Shown: positions 1-10,300 of the stretch, piece after piece
Layout of the letters: each line of letters begins with the position of its first letter
Numbering within the stretch: position 1 is the first letter of the stretch
Assembly (NCBI GenBank): GCA_029865005.1
Contig: JAOTSI010000002.1
Span: 1 to 40,625 of the forward strand
Source: Desulfobulbaceae bacterium
Lineage (GTDB): Bacteria > Desulfobacterota > Desulfobulbia > Desulfobulbales > Desulfobulbaceae
Direction of reading: 5' to 3'
Length of the DNA stretch: 40,625 bases
The notes under the pieces: generated by a model
Told to the model about the DNA's origin: nothing
The model's input: the letters and a program-made list of their open reading frames with translations, nothing else
Databases searched by the model: none
Position numbers and translations under genes: made by a program

Positions 1-598
1 GAATACTTTTGGCTGTGATAAAAATAAATATCCCAAACAAAAACAACATGACAGCAATTAGGTAGGCATGGGCAGTTTTATAAGTAATTAGTACTATGAT
101 TTGTGGTAACAAAATAACACCAAAAAAAACTTGAAAAAACAACTGATTAGGCGCTAAACTGGTTACACCGCCTGCACATATCATTATCAACGGCAATAGG
201 ATAATCAATCCTTCTGTTGTTAATCCTACCCGTGATAAAACCCAAGCGGCAAAAAAGCTCCACAATGCCGCTGAACTTATCATGCCCAACCCGAACCAGC
301 GGCGCCACAGCCCAGGGCTTTTCCCATACCAATTGTCGTAAAACTTCACCATAAGAAGACGCAGAAGTCCGATGAGCAACAACAGAAGTCCAATAGTATA
401 GACAAAGAGGGGTTGCTGTCGGCTAATATCGGTGCCAATAACCACCAACAGCCATGCAAGGGCATAGGAAAGGACACCAGTAATAGAGCGATGACTTAGA
501 TCACGATCACCCTGCTTGCGCATACGCGCTGACATCGGAACACCTTCCTCAATTTTCCGATGACCATGGTTCAAACCATTCGTTTCACTATTTTCCAT
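1..598 (-). CDS. Membrane sensor protein, N-terminal part (runs off left edge)
   Basis: An open frame starts at the ATG whose first base is 598 and stays open to base 1, giving about 199 residues with no stop. After some 38 hydrophilic residues there are about six hydrophobic segments (roughly residues 40-57, 63-84, 97-120, 127-146, 150-170, 176-197). The repeated membrane pattern with a 'TSLAP' turn and an 'LLPQ' turn is like the MASE-type integral membrane sensor modules found at the N-terminus of hybrid histidine kinases and diguanylate cyclases. The output domain would lie left of the window. It follows the kinase gene at 827 on the same strand but is separated from it by 228 bases holding an inverted-repeat element. 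The sensor role is inferred from membrane topology and neighbours; the ligand is unknown. Confidence 0.7.
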   Translation of the reverse strand, partial: MENSETNGLNHGHRKIEEGVPMSARMRKQGDRDLSHRSITGVLSYALAWLLVVIGTDISRQQPLFVYTIGLLLLLIGLLRLLMVKFYDNWYGKSPGLWRRWFGLGMISSAALWSFFAAWVLSRVGLTTEGLIILLPLIMICAGGVTSLAPNQLFFQVFFGVILLPQIIVLITYKTAHAYLIAVMLFLFGIFIFITAKSI

Positions 599-687
599 TT
601 TGCCTGTTACTTTTTTCACTCCAATAGCTCCATCTGAATAACACTTTGGATCTTTTCTAGTTGAGCTTTTTGGCCGTTATTATTTTT

Positions 688-825
688 TTGCCTATAAACA
701 AAACTCAGCAAACCGTCTTAAAAGTTCCGTGGATACAGTACCTTAATTGCGATTTATAAATTACCCTTGAACGTGCCTTCTGCGGGTAATTACCGAATTT
801 TCAGCTGAGTTTTGTTTAGAGGCAA
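688..825. repeat. MITE-like element with 22-base terminal inverted repeats
   Basis: Bases 688-709 are the reverse complement of 804-825 with a single mismatch (21 of 22). The arms enclose about 94 bases, and a further internal inverted pair (aattaccc/gggtaatt) lies near 760-795. No ORF lies inside. The right arm ends one base before the stop codon of the histidine kinase gene, so in RNA it could also act as a 3' hairpin for that gene. The size and long arms suit a miniature inverted-repeat element. No clear target-site duplication could be picked out. Confidence 0.6.
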
Positions 826-826
826 A

Positions 827-3800
827 TTATTTATTAATTTCTTTTGTTTTCTCCAATGTATATATTTTCTTTTTAAGAGATTGCACTATTTCTTGCCCCT
901 TGGAGAATTGATATCTTTTCACCAATTCGTTTAAGGTTTCTAGGTCATCGACAAATTCTACCGGCAAGGTAAAATCCCTGATTGTTTTCAGTATGTCCCT
1001 GCATCTTCGCGGCACTCCTTCCTGAAGAAAAGGTTCCAAATTTCCCAAAACACCTTGAAGTTCTTTTAAATTATATTGCTGGACGGAAACATGTTGTTCT
1101 TCCTGTTCCAATATCTTCCTGGTCACCTGCTCATTACTCTTTGCCAATAAACCTTTGGAACTATGTATCTTTTCAAGTCGCTGCACATCTATTTTTGATA
1201 TTGAAAGATCTTTCTTTTTTTCTTTATGACGACCAAAGCATGCTGTGAAATTAAAAGTACTACCAACTCCGAGCTTACTTTCTACCCAGATCTTACCGGA
1301 CATCATTTCAATTAGTTTTTGGGAAATAATCAATCCTAAACCAGTGCCGCCGTATTTCCTTGTAGTAGATGTATCAGCTTGAGAAAATGCCTGAAACAAT
1401 ATACTTCTTTGTTCTTCAGCAAGACCGATGCCGGTATCCTGCACAGAGAACTTTAGAGTTGCTTGCAATTCGGTTTTGGCTATGGCTTTAACCTTTACTG
1501 CAACATTGCCGTGCTCAGTAAATTTAACTGCGTTATTAACCAGATTGGTGAGAATTTGCCCAAGGTGCAAGGGATCTCCTACCAGTCCGGTTGGCACCTC
1601 ATTACTAATGTCAAAAAACAAGGTTAATCCTTTCTTTTTTGCCGACAGCCCCACTGAGTTGTCAAGGTTGGTAAAAACATCCTCCAGATGAAAAGGCACT
1701 GATTCGATAGTAAATTTGTCTGCCTCGATTTTGGAGTAATCAAGAATATTATTGATTATGTCTAGAAGTTTACCAGATGATACTTGTATCTTACTTATAT
1801 AATCATGCTGTTTTGCTGTGAGTTCGCTTTTCAATGCTAAGTAGCTCATACCCATAATGGCATTCATGGGAGTAAGAATCTCATGACTCATGTTGGCCAA
1901 GAACTCACTCTTGGCCTTACTGGCTGTATTCGCCTTTACTGCCATCTCCTCAGCAAACTTAGTCTTTTCTAGAAGAATTTTGTTTAAACGCTCAGTATCA
2001 TTTCTTGCTTCTTCTGCATCTTCCATCATACTCAGCAATACTTCCTGTTTTTCCTCTAAGTTAGCCGCTTGTTCTTCTTGAACGGCCAATAGTCTCTTCA
2101 TTTTTATTTCGTTTTGTTTTTTATTGGTAATATCAGCATGGGTACCAAACATAATCAGGGGTTTTTCGTCATCAGTCCATGTGGAGACCTTGCCATGTTC
2201 GAATACCCAGACCCAACTACCGTTTTTATGTTTCATGCGGCATTCGTAGGCAAAATGACTACTTTTACCAGTAAAGTGTTGTTGTAACAATTCTTTTGCC
2301 TTAGCTACGTCATCGGGATGACAAAGGGTCAACCAGGTATTAATGTTGACAGGTTCCAACTCTTCTAGTGTATAACCAACTATCTCAGCCCATCTTTCGT
2401 TGAAAATAGTCTCGCCATTTTGCACATTCCATTCCCATGTGCCGAGGTTTGTCCCGGAAATAAATAGTTCAATCCGTTTTTTTTCGGTAGCTAACAGTTC
2501 TGCCAGTTGCTGTGATGAGGTGATATCGACCAAATAACCAAAGTAATGGGTAATCACACCCTCATTATTTCTGATTATGGTTGTGTAATCAGCCACCCAT
2601 ATATACTTGCCGCTTCTGGTCAACAACCGATAAGGTTGATGTTGAAAACTATTTTGTCTCTTGTTGCAAGCTTCTGTCACTTCAGCAGCTACCCTGTTTA
2701 AATCATCAGGGTGGACGATCTCAACATATGGCGATTCACCGGAAATGAATTCTTGAGAGTGATAGCCGAGGATTTCTTTTGTATTCTGGGAGACATATTC
2801 CACCGGCCAGCCTTCCTTAGCTGCCCACTTGAAAATCATAGTTGGGCCACGTACGAAAAGGGAATGTTCATGAGCTAGGTTATTCTCCACCTCTTTTTTT
2901 AAACGGCCTCGATGAACAATTAAAAAACTCATAATCACAATCATCCCTGTCACACCAGCAGATAGTAGAACTTTAACGAGAATATTCAGGACCGGTATAT
3001 GATAGGGAAAAAGAATTGCCAGTTGAACATCTGGCAAGAGGGTCGGACTGTTGATGACATTAAAAACCTGGTCTGCAGTGGTGATTTTAGAAGATAACAA
3101 ATTATAATCCAGAGGAGCCAGTGGTTGGTCGGCAAATTGACGACTCTGCCTTATCGTATTGAGTCTATCTTCGGATATGGGCTGACCGACCTTAAAAAGC
3201 CAATCCTCCTGGTTGGTCGCAAAGATAACTCCAGTGGAATTCATAAAGGCGATTGGGTAAGGATAATCATCAAATAACTGGTCAAACAATTCAAGACCTG
3301 TTTTTATTACCATAACACCGAGTACCTCATTACCAATGATAATAGGGGTGCTGTGATATACTCCAAGCTTGCCTGTGGTTACACCAAGTGCGATGTACGT
3401 CGTGTCATCACTAAATTTTACTGCCCTTGTGAAATAGGGACGAAAGGCGTAATTTTTACCTGTCAGTGTTTCTTCTCCATTTTTTCCATATGGGGTGCAG
3501 GCAATGGTCGTTCCTTCCCGGTCCAGAATATATACAAGGGCAGCCCTGGTAATTTGTTGTAAAAATATAAGCTCTTCAATAATTGCTTCATTGTCGGGCA
3601 GGGTCAGGCCTTTTGTCACCTTTATTACTTCGGGATGGGTTGCGAGTTGACTCATCATGTTCTGAATTTTCATAAGGCCCTCTCTATTGAGAGAAGATAC
3701 CTGAATAGCGGCTGACTGCTCTGCTTTTAATCGTGCCTGATCATAGTGGGTGACCATAGCAGTTTTCCAGGCTATAGCCACAGTCAACCCCACGGCCAGA

Positions 3801-3835
3801 ATAAATACGGGCCAGAATAATTTTTCCTTATTCAT
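827..3835 (-). CDS. Membrane PAS-PAS sensor histidine kinase, no receiver domain
   Basis: A transmembrane histidine kinase of about 1002 residues from the chosen ATG at 3835. That start has a good ribosome site (aggagagg just upstream) and overlaps the stop of the preceding gene by eight bases; a longer reading from 3883 adds 16 residues but lacks this support. Domains in order: TM helix (about 7-30), extracytoplasmic Cache-like region (about 35-280), second TM (about 285-308), two PAS domains (about 325-440 and 455-572), coiled coil, HisKA (H651), HATPase_c with an [10 protein letters not shown]-box, DTGIGL and GGTGLGL. The H-box reads HEILTP instead of the usual HEIRTP. A helical tail of about 110 residues follows the ATPase and resembles the C-terminus of the hybrid kinase at 5911, but there is no receiver or Hpt domain between. 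It should pass phosphate to a response regulator encoded elsewhere. Confidence 0.93.
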   Translation of the reverse strand: MNKEKLFWPVFILAVGLTVAIAWKTAMVTHYDQARLKAEQSAAIQVSSLNREGLMKIQNMMSQLATHPEVIKVTKGLTLPDNEAIIEELIFLQQITRAALVYILDREGTTIACTPYGKNGEETLTGKNYAFRPYFTRAVKFSDDTTYIALGVTTGKLGVYHSTPIIIGNEVLGVMVIKTGLELFDQLFDDYPYPIAFMNSTGVIFATNQEDWLFKVGQPISEDRLNTIRQSRQFADQPLAPLDYNLLSSKITTADQVFNVINSPTLLPDVQLAILFPYHIPVLNILVKVLLSAGVTGMIVIMSFLIVHRGRLKKEVENNLAHEHSLFVRGPTMIFKWAAKEGWPVEYVSQNTKEILGYHSQEFISGESPYVEIVHPDDLNRVAAEVTEACNKRQNSFQHQPYRLLTRSGKYIWVADYTTIIRNNEGVITHYFGYLVDITSSQQLAELLATEKKRIELFISGTNLGTWEWNVQNGETIFNERWAEIVGYTLEELEPVNINTWLTLCHPDDVAKAKELLQQHFTGKSSHFAYECRMKHKNGSWVWVFEHGKVSTWTDDEKPLIMFGTHADITNKKQNEIKMKRLLAVQEEQAANLEEKQEVLLSMMEDAEEARNDTERLNKILLEKTKFAEEMAVKANTASKAKSEFLANMSHEILTPMNAIMGMSYLALKSELTAKQHDYISKIQVSSGKLLDIINNILDYSKIEADKFTIESVPFHLEDVFTNLDNSVGLSAKKKGLTLFFDISNEVPTGLVGDPLHLGQILTNLVNNAVKFTEHGNVAVKVKAIAKTELQATLKFSVQDTGIGLAEEQRSILFQAFSQADTSTTRKYGGTGLGLIISQKLIEMMSGKIWVESKLGVGSTFNFTACFGRHKEKKKDLSISKIDVQRLEKIHSSKGLLAKSNEQVTRKILEQEEQHVSVQQYNLKELQGVLGNLEPFLQEGVPRRCRDILKTIRDFTLPVEFVDDLETLNELVKRYQFSKGQEIVQSLKKKIYTLEKTKEINK

Positions 3836-5684
3836 TATCCGCCTCTCCTGTCCCCTTATATTTTGGCGGGTTACCAGCGGCAATGAGTAATTTATTTACC
3901 TCCAGTTTCATTGCCATGATTCTTTTTTCTCGGCCCATGGTTAATTTGTTCAGCCTCTCAGCGCTGAACAAGGCTTGAGCCAGTTTGTCGGCCGCTTTTT
4001 CTGTCACAATGATCTGAGAAACGACTTCTGCCATACGGCTTAGGTGAATATCATCATTGTCCAACTGATGTTTGGCAAACATAGCCATAACACCAACCGT
4101 TTTATAATCTTGATCCATAAGCCTATAACCGGCAAAAGAAACCAGATTATGTTTCCTGGCCCATTGATGGTCATGGATTCTAGGGTCTGTGGAGACTTGA
4201 TTGGTTATAAATTTACGCTGTTCCCCTGTGGCTAATTGACCTATTTTATAAGCCCCCAATGGAATTCTTCCATGAGCACCGTCAAGGTGGGTATACTTGC
4301 CGACACTTGTTTTAAGGTGAAGGCAAGTGGTAGAATGAAAACAATATAATTTTTCCTCAGAGCTGTTAGCATGACAACATCCCTTTTGGCACAGATCTTT
4401 AGGGCCAATTAGCCATATCCGAGCAAAATACAGGCTAAAATTGTCAACTAAACTTTTACAGATCAATGCAAGCTTATCTGTAAGCAGCCCAGGAGCAAGG
4501 AGTCTCATCTGTAGATCATTGATTTCTGTGGTTCTAACAGCATGAGCATCAAGCAGAACCTGGTTTTGTTTAAGTGTACTGATATCAACAAAAGACTCGA
4601 TTATTTTTCGTCCATTTATCGTCTCAATCAGCTTTACGGTTTTCATTATATTAACAGTACTGCCACCAGCGCAACGCAGCACAGTCTCATGACTTTCCAT
4701 TTTCTCGTTGAGGTCAATAATAGGACAGTTCCCCTGCGCTTTTGAACAAACGAGCTGATGACATGGTTTTCCGACAAGATCGGTATACTGATACCCGCTC
4801 ATGGACAAGGCCGCCGGATTTAAATAATCAATATTTTGTGTCTGGAAATCAATTATAAGTATACCGAACTGTACAGTATCAAGGATTTTGCGGTTTCGTT
4901 CTTCTTTGCGCATAAGTTCTTTCTCGGCTTCCTCATGTGCCTGCAAGCCGATTTTAATCTGGTGAAAAGCAAAAAATGCACCAAATAATCCAAAGAGCCA
5001 AAGCAAACTTCCTGCGCCGATAATTCGTATTATTTCTCTTCTCTCAATAATTTGATATTTCTCAAGGGGTAGGGTAATTGTAATACCACCTTGAATACCA
5101 CCGTCCTTGTAGTCCTGGTGGTCATGACATTTAAGGCACTCTTTGATAGTAACCAAAGGTCGCATTAGTCTGAAAACAGACTTTCCATTTAATATTGAAA
5201 CATTGCTAACCTCCTTAGCCCCCTTCACAAATTGGGCTAAGGCCTTTCTTTCCCATTGGTCCGGCAAATTTTCAGGACGCAGTAGATTCAGGCTGGTAAG
5301 ATGTCCGGTAACACCATATTCCTTCGCAAACTCTTCACTTAATTGGCGATAAATATAAGCAGGGTTCATCAATGTCAATTTTTTACCATCGGTACTTACA
5401 ATATCTCGATCTGGAATATGAGAGAGGTAAGGGTTGGGCGGGGTCACTTCGGTGGGCGACACATAGACACCTCCATGCATTGCGGCCCATTTTCTGATAG
5501 ATACATCTTTATGAAAAAATGCGATAGCTTCGGATCGAACAAGCTCTATGGTTGTCGCCCGTTCTTCACTTATCAAAATAACCATAGTTAACACGATAAT
5601 TACTGTCCAAGTACCATACATTAACCATTTCAGACTCTGTACATTGGCTATGGTGAGCATTTTTTGTGTAGTTACCGTTTTCAT
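3828..5684 (-). CDS. Haem-binding Tll0287-like / PAS / GAF membrane sensor without kinase
   Basis: About 618 residues from the ATG at 5684; a TTG at 5723 would add 13, and neither start has a strong ribosome site. A TM helix (about 19-39) and a second TM (about 220-241) bracket a periplasmic DUF3365/Tll0287-like domain carrying one CxxCH c-type haem motif (C183, C186, H187). Then come a PAS domain (about 263-375) and a GAF domain (about 390-550) with a cysteine cluster (pattern C-x3-CC-x10-C-x5-C). It ends in a coiled coil reading LTMGREKRIMAM, a linker usually followed by a histidine kinase or another sensor module. No HisKA, GGDEF or EAL domain is present. The overlap of its end with the next gene points to coupled translation and a two-protein sensor. 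Known for the family: the domain binds haem or acts as a redox/gas sensor. Inferred: it signals to the downstream kinase. Confidence 0.9.
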   Translation of the reverse strand: MKTVTTQKMLTIANVQSLKWLMYGTWTVIIVLTMVILISEERATTIELVRSEAIAFFHKDVSIRKWAAMHGGVYVSPTEVTPPNPYLSHIPDRDIVSTDGKKLTLMNPAYIYRQLSEEFAKEYGVTGHLTSLNLLRPENLPDQWERKALAQFVKGAKEVSNVSILNGKSVFRLMRPLVTIKECLKCHDHQDYKDGGIQGGITITLPLEKYQIIERREIIRIIGAGSLLWLFGLFGAFFAFHQIKIGLQAHEEAEKELMRKEERNRKILDTVQFGILIIDFQTQNIDYLNPAALSMSGYQYTDLVGKPCHQLVCSKAQGNCPIIDLNEKMESHETVLRCAGGSTVNIMKTVKLIETINGRKIIESFVDISTLKQNQVLLDAHAVRTTEINDLQMRLLAPGLLTDKLALICKSLVDNFSLYFARIWLIGPKDLCQKGCCHANSSEEKLYCFHSTTCLHLKTSVGKYTHLDGAHGRIPLGAYKIGQLATGEQRKFITNQVSTDPRIHDHQWARKHNLVSFAGYRLMDQDYKTVGVMAMFAKHQLDNDDIHLSRMAEVVSQIIVTEKAADKLAQALFSAERLNKLTMGREKRIMAMKLEVNKLLIAAGNPPKYKGTGEADNE

Positions 5685-5910
5685 ATTAGTTTCATAAAGA
5701 TAATTTAATTCACCTATAAACAATTATCAGCTTGGTTATCTTTACTTATGAGTAGGTCATTCATATTCGTTTTTTTTTAGTGTAATTGCTTCATTTTTTT
5801 ATAAATATATCTAAAAACAAGATAGTAATAACTATTTATGGACATATACCTAAGGACCTCCTGTAGATTAATGGGTGCAGTAGGTTCTATTTCAATATCT
5901 TTATTAGTTA

Positions 5911-8658
5911 TCAGGTATTTATTTTTGCTGTTAATTGTTTTATTATTTTTGTTACTTCGTCGAATTTATATTTTGCTGCCCGTCTGATCAACTTCTCTAC
6001 ATCTTTATTGAACTCATCTGGCCAGTCAAATTTATCAATCTCTAGTATAATTTCTTTACAGATCTTGAGTTTTCCTTTCCCTATATAATTATTGAGCTTT
6101 GAAAGTAATTCAAGTAACAACTCTGGGTTGCCCACCTCTTTTATGTTTGTTATTTCACATTCAGCTTCTCTCTTTACGAAAGATGACAATGCTGTGAAGA
6201 TTTGCGTTAATTCCCTATCGAAAGAAGCAATTAATTCTCTTGATGGTTGGTCACTTATTACGATGGCGGCTTCTAGCTCAGCGGATTTTTTTTGTAAATC
6301 GTGAGCACCAATGGTACCAGCCAACCCTTTAATAGTATGGACAAGACGTTGTGCTAACTCTATGTCTTTTCTATTAATAGCTTCACGGATCTGGCTCGTC
6401 ACTTCTTGATTGCTATAATAAAATTTAACAAGCAGGTTTCGATAAAGCTTGGTATTGCCCCCAACCATGGCAAGTCCACTTTTAACCGTAATACCAGGCA
6501 GATCAGGGATTGCGAGTCTTTTATTTTTCTGATAAGGGTTAGTTAATTTTTCAACCAGATACTCTGGAATTTTTCGTACTCCTGGTTTAATCCATTTAAT
6601 CAGAGTGTTAAACAGTTCACTCGGGTTAATTGGTTTAGTTAAATGATCATTCATTCCAGCGGAAAGGCTTTTCTTTTTATCTCCAATCATAGCATGAGCC
6701 GTCATGGCAATAATCGGTATAGGGAATGTTGGTTTTTGATTTATATGTTCAAATTTTCGAATTTCTTGGGCTGAATTAAAACCATTCATTATAGGCATTT
6801 GTATATCCATAAGAATGAGATCGTAATTATTTTTACTTGCCATTTCTACAGCTTCCTTGCCGTTATTGGCTATATCCACCATAAAGGCTGCTTGTTCCAG
6901 TATCTCTTGAGCAACTTGTTGATTGATCAAGTTGTCTTCAGCCAAAAGAATTTGAGCACCTCTAATCTTCCTTAGTGCATCATTATCTTTATCCTTTTTT
7001 GTCTTTCGCGAGATATCCCTTATTCCTTTCTTGCCGAATGCTTGCCTGGTGGCGTTTAAGAGCATGGAGTAGATCACTGGTTTAGTCAGACAGCCTTCTA
7101 TTGTGATACCAGTCGCTTGCTGCATCACCTCTTCATGGTAACGTGCTGTAATTATAATGATCTTGGGCTGCAAGGAAAGCTCTAGTTCTTTAATTATTTT
7201 TGAAGTAGCTATTCCATCCAAAACCGGCATGTTGTAGTCCATGTATATTATCTCAAAAGGGTTCCCCTTTTTGTCAGCTAGAATGACATCGGATACTGCC
7301 TCATTACCAGAAGAGGCTTGCTTTACCACAAAGGACATGGACTCAAGTAAGTCTTGCATGATTTCACGAGATATTTGATTGTCATCCACTATTAGGACGT
7401 GTTTGTCACGAAGGGTGGATTCTGGTAAAAGAGGTTTTTTTTCATTATCTTGTAATTCGAATACAGCTGTGAAAATAAAAGTGCTGCCCTCACCGAATGC
7501 ACTTTCGACCCAAATTTCACCACCCATCATCTCACAAAGTTTCTTTGAAATAGTAAGTCCTAATCCGGTGCCGCCATAATTGCGTTGAATGGCAGGGTCA
7601 GCTTGAGAAAAGGGCTGAAATAATTTATTTCGTTGTTTCTTTGTGAGGCCGATGCCACTGTCCTGTACAGCGAACTGGAGAGTGATCTCTGATTTACTTT
7701 TTTCAACTGCAGAGACTCCGACAACAATTTCTCCTGTTTCAGTAAACTTAACCGCATTATTGACAAGATTAATCAAAATCTGATTTAATCGTAAGGGATC
7801 ACCTTTTAGGTCATTTGGTGTATTTTCATCTACATGAAAAAGCAGTTCTAATCCATTTTCCTCCGCCTTGATGCTGGTAAGATCGGCAAGGTTGGTAAGT
7901 ACGTCATCCATTTGAAAGTTTATTGACTCTATGGCAAACTTGCCGGCCTCAATTTTGGAAAAGTCAAGAATGTCATTAATTATAACCAGTAGCGTGTTAG
8001 CGGACCCTTTGATTTTGCTAATATAGTCAGATTGCTTGGGGGAAAGGTTAGTTTTTAAAGCTAAATGGCTCATCCCTATTATAGCATTTAGCGGTGTACG
8101 TATTTCATGACTCATATTGGCTAGGAAATCACTCTTGGCCCTAGTCGCATTTTCTGACTTTTTTTGTGCCGTCTTGAGTTCTTCCAATATATTTTGCATG
8201 GCATGACGGGTCTTGTGGAGTTCCTCGATTTTGTTTTGAAGCTTTTTATTAGTATGGTTCCGTTCTTGGAATGAATCTTCCAATTGCCGAGTCATATTGT
8301 TAAAGGCTATTGAAAAATCACCCATAAAGTCGACTTTCAGGCCGAAATCCCCCTTGGCAATTTGCTGGGTTGTCCAAGTCAAGTGCTGCAAATTAGCCCG
8401 CAGTGTTTTTAAAGATTGTAGAAATAAAAGTGATCCCTTAGGAATATCAATATCCAGTTCTCCGTTTGACAATGTGTAAGCCAAGCCTGAGGCTTTGTTA
8501 TACACTTCAAGAAACCGATTGATATAACCAACAACTTGTTTTATCTCATTATCTGGATAATCTTCAGACAATTTTATGAGAGCAGGCGTTGTTCCTTTAA
8601 GTAAAAAATAAAAAGCCTCTGTAATTTTATCAATATCTTCTTCTTTAACTGTGATCAT
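5911..8658 (-). CDS. Soluble hybrid histidine kinase (HisKA-HATPase-REC-REC-Hpt)
   Basis: A multi-step phosphorelay kinase of about 915 residues. The ATG at 8658 is preferred (AAGGA ten bases upstream); a TTG at 8685 would add nine residues. There is no TM helix: about 170 N-terminal residues include a HAMP-like stretch and a coiled coil. HisKA has the canonical HEIRTP box (H184). HATPase_c shows [15 protein letters not shown] and GGTGLGL. Two receivers follow (phospho-acceptors D474 in YMDYNMP and D618 in LMDIQMP, lysines in LTKP), then Hpt (H774 in VHTIKGLAG) and a helical tail of about 70 residues shared with the kinase at 827. A cytoplasmic sensor must supply the input. The V4R gene 38 bases upstream on the same strand is the obvious candidate. 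No dedicated output regulator lies in the window. Confidence 0.95.
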   Translation of the reverse strand: MITVKEEDIDKITEAFYFLLKGTTPALIKLSEDYPDNEIKQVVGYINRFLEVYNKASGLAYTLSNGELDIDIPKGSLLFLQSLKTLRANLQHLTWTTQQIAKGDFGLKVDFMGDFSIAFNNMTRQLEDSFQERNHTNKKLQNKIEELHKTRHAMQNILEELKTAQKKSENATRAKSDFLANMSHEIRTPLNAIIGMSHLALKTNLSPKQSDYISKIKGSANTLLVIINDILDFSKIEAGKFAIESINFQMDDVLTNLADLTSIKAEENGLELLFHVDENTPNDLKGDPLRLNQILINLVNNAVKFTETGEIVVGVSAVEKSKSEITLQFAVQDSGIGLTKKQRNKLFQPFSQADPAIQRNYGGTGLGLTISKKLCEMMGGEIWVESAFGEGSTFIFTAVFELQDNEKKPLLPESTLRDKHVLIVDDNQISREIMQDLLESMSFVVKQASSGNEAVSDVILADKKGNPFEIIYMDYNMPVLDGIATSKIIKELELSLQPKIIIITARYHEEVMQQATGITIEGCLTKPVIYSMLLNATRQAFGKKGIRDISRKTKKDKDNDALRKIRGAQILLAEDNLINQQVAQEILEQAAFMVDIANNGKEAVEMASKNNYDLILMDIQMPIMNGFNSAQEIRKFEHINQKPTFPIPIIAMTAHAMIGDKKKSLSAGMNDHLTKPINPSELFNTLIKWIKPGVRKIPEYLVEKLTNPYQKNKRLAIPDLPGITVKSGLAMVGGNTKLYRNLLVKFYYSNQEVTSQIREAINRKDIELAQRLVHTIKGLAGTIGAHDLQKKSAELEAAIVISDQPSRELIASFDRELTQIFTALSSFVKREAECEITNIKEVGNPELLLELLSKLNNYIGKGKLKICKEIILEIDKFDWPDEFNKDVEKLIRRAAKYKFDEVTKIIKQLTAKINT

Positions 8659-8696
8659 AGAGGGATAATCCTTATATGAATCCAAGCTGTAGTTGG

Positions 8697-9224
8697 CTAA
8701 TCATTGAGTCTAACATCGAACCGGCAAACCCTGTCACCTGAGGCCCAGCAGTCAACTTCCTTTACAATGAAATCTTTACCAGTATAGTCTCCGAGGACTC
8801 CACTGATAAATCCTTCATCATAAGTACAAACTTGTTCATTGCAGACCGGTAGCCCTGAACAATCCAGATCTTCCGCAACTGTTAAAGTAAAAATCATCCC
8901 TTCCACATTAGCCTTTTCAACTCGCAAAACACCTATTTTTAATTTTTTCATCAGTTCTTTAAGCTCTACGATAAAATCATTAAAGCTATTTTTTTTATTT
9001 ATAAACTCCTGGCAAAAAGTTTTGCCTGCAAACTTGCCTGCATTGTAAAAAATTCTGTCTGCGGTCTCGACATCAAACTCTTTTATTAGAACATCTCTTA
9101 AAGTGAATTGCATTAGTCGATATACACTGACATCCATGGTGGTTCCAAGGTTGGGACGACCTTCAATTACATCGCCGATCATATTCCAGGTAAACTTCAA
9201 CTCTTCTCTTTCTTCTTTGAACAT
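8697..9224 (-). CDS. V4R-domain sensory protein
   Basis: 175 residues with the V4R (4-vinyl reductase/XylR_N-like) fold. The C-terminal half holds cysteines in [22 protein letters not shown] and [13 protein letters not shown], matching the conserved glycine- and cysteine-rich end of that family. V4R domains are small-molecule or metal-binding sensory modules, found in XylR/DmpR-type regulators and in bacteriochlorophyll synthesis. Here the domain is stand-alone and soluble. The ATG at 9224 has a GAGG ribosome site seven bases upstream. It is the first gene of a probable two-gene operon with the soluble hybrid kinase, which lacks an obvious sensor of its own, so it is likely its input partner. 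The ligand cannot be deduced. Confidence 0.85.
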   Translation of the reverse strand: MFKEEREELKFTWNMIGDVIEGRPNLGTTMDVSVYRLMQFTLRDVLIKEFDVETADRIFYNAGKFAGKTFCQEFINKKNSFNDFIVELKELMKKLKIGVLRVEKANVEGMIFTLTVAEDLDCSGLPVCNEQVCTYDEGFISGVLGDYTGKDFIVKEVDCWASGDRVCRFDVRLND

Positions 9225-9616
9225 TTTGCTACCTCAACATGATTATTTTACGGCTTTCTTTTCTCAATAAATCCTTTCATTAAGAATAAAAACAATTTTA
9301 TTATATCACACGAATAAAACTACTGTCGAATCAAGAATGCATCAATTGGGTCAAATACAGTTCGTTTGCACTCTGTATCAAGGTAATAGAGATAATTAGT
9401 CATAAAAATTTATTGCATGATGTCTGATATATTTATGTACAAAAAAAAGAGGTAAAAATCTTCCACAACAACACCAAAAAATATAGATTAATCAATCTAT
9501 CAACTACATTTTCTCTAAAAACTTATTAAAACTGTAGATTTATTTACCGACAATCATAGGTCTAAATGTAGATGTTGGGATTATCCGTAAACACCAAACT
9601 TACAGATTTGATTTAT

Positions 9617-9662
9617 CTAACGATAAGGATATTTTCTTACAGGCAACTAACGATAATGATAT
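9617..9662. promoter_or_regulatory. Paired 16-base direct repeat, possible regulator site
   Basis: The motif ctaacgataaggatat at 9617-9632 recurs as ctaacgataatgatat at 9647-9662 (15 of 16 identical), spaced exactly 30 bases apart, close to three helical turns. Two equally phased copies about 400 bases upstream of the V4R-kinase operon suggest binding sites for a dimeric regulator. No protein is known to bind here. Confidence 0.3.
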
Positions 9663-9666
9663 AGTA

Positions 9667-9706
9667 AAAAGTGGTTTCTCGCTGTTTTGAAAGGGTAACC
9701 ACTTTT
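9667..9706. repeat. Inverted repeat / stem-loop
   Basis: aaaagtggtt (9667-9676) and aaccactttt (9697-9706) are perfect complements across a 20-base loop. There is no flanking gene end, so a terminator role is not evident; it may be an operator or a remnant. Confidence 0.35.
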
Positions 9707-10146
9707 AAATCACTGGTGGTTAAGTGGTAATAGTTAATCCCTGCTTACTGTGTATCATGAATAGCACAGAAAGAAATAGCTCCAAGACCAAGCCTTAGGG
9801 GAGCTCGCTAGCTCGTAGCCTTGCCCCCTTTCCCTTTCAATGCTTTACCTATCGTTGACGAAAGCGAGAGGGCCGAGTCCTCCAGAGGGAGAGTTCCTTC
9901 TCAAGAGCTGACCAGATATATCGCCGAAGCAAAGGTATTTTTACGAAATTTCCCACTCGATACAGAAAAGAACCAAAAATATTGGGCGATTGCTCTAATT
10001 TTACGATTAAAAAAAAGTATTCAAATCGGTAAAATAATTGTCTCTCAAGAAAACGATCAACGTTTAAGTGGATCAAGTTCAGTCTAAAAATTTAGTAAGT
10101 TATATACCATTGATAAATACCAGGCCGATAACGCCTCGCAATGGTA

Positions 10147-10300
10147 AGCGTTTACCAGCACCACATCTGCGCGCGATCAGGCCGGATTAGCACTGGATTA
10201 ACTATAGCTCACCAGCCTGCTTGCACCCATCCGCAGTACCTGTAAACGCATACTAGATTGATGTTGTGAAACTTTTCTTTTTAACCCGGTGAACGGTTAC
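10147..10300. repeat. Dispersed intergenic element, copy A
   Basis: Clearly similar along its whole length to 36421-36574. Both start with an agcgtt..ccagcac arm, share a middle block (gattaact-tagctcacc followed by ttgcacccat), and have a closing arm of the type gtaaacg, so that the first ~103 bases are bounded by short inverted ends (gcgtttac/gtaaacgc here). The similarity continues past the second arm to a ...ag/cggttac end. There is no ORF. It is probably a non-autonomous mobile or structured element. Confidence 0.55.

Noticed and set aside
9821-10087. Overlapping small ORFs on both strands (88 and 75 codons)
   Set aside because: Weak start codons, no ribosome site and no recognisable protein pattern in either frame; each is open largely by chance.
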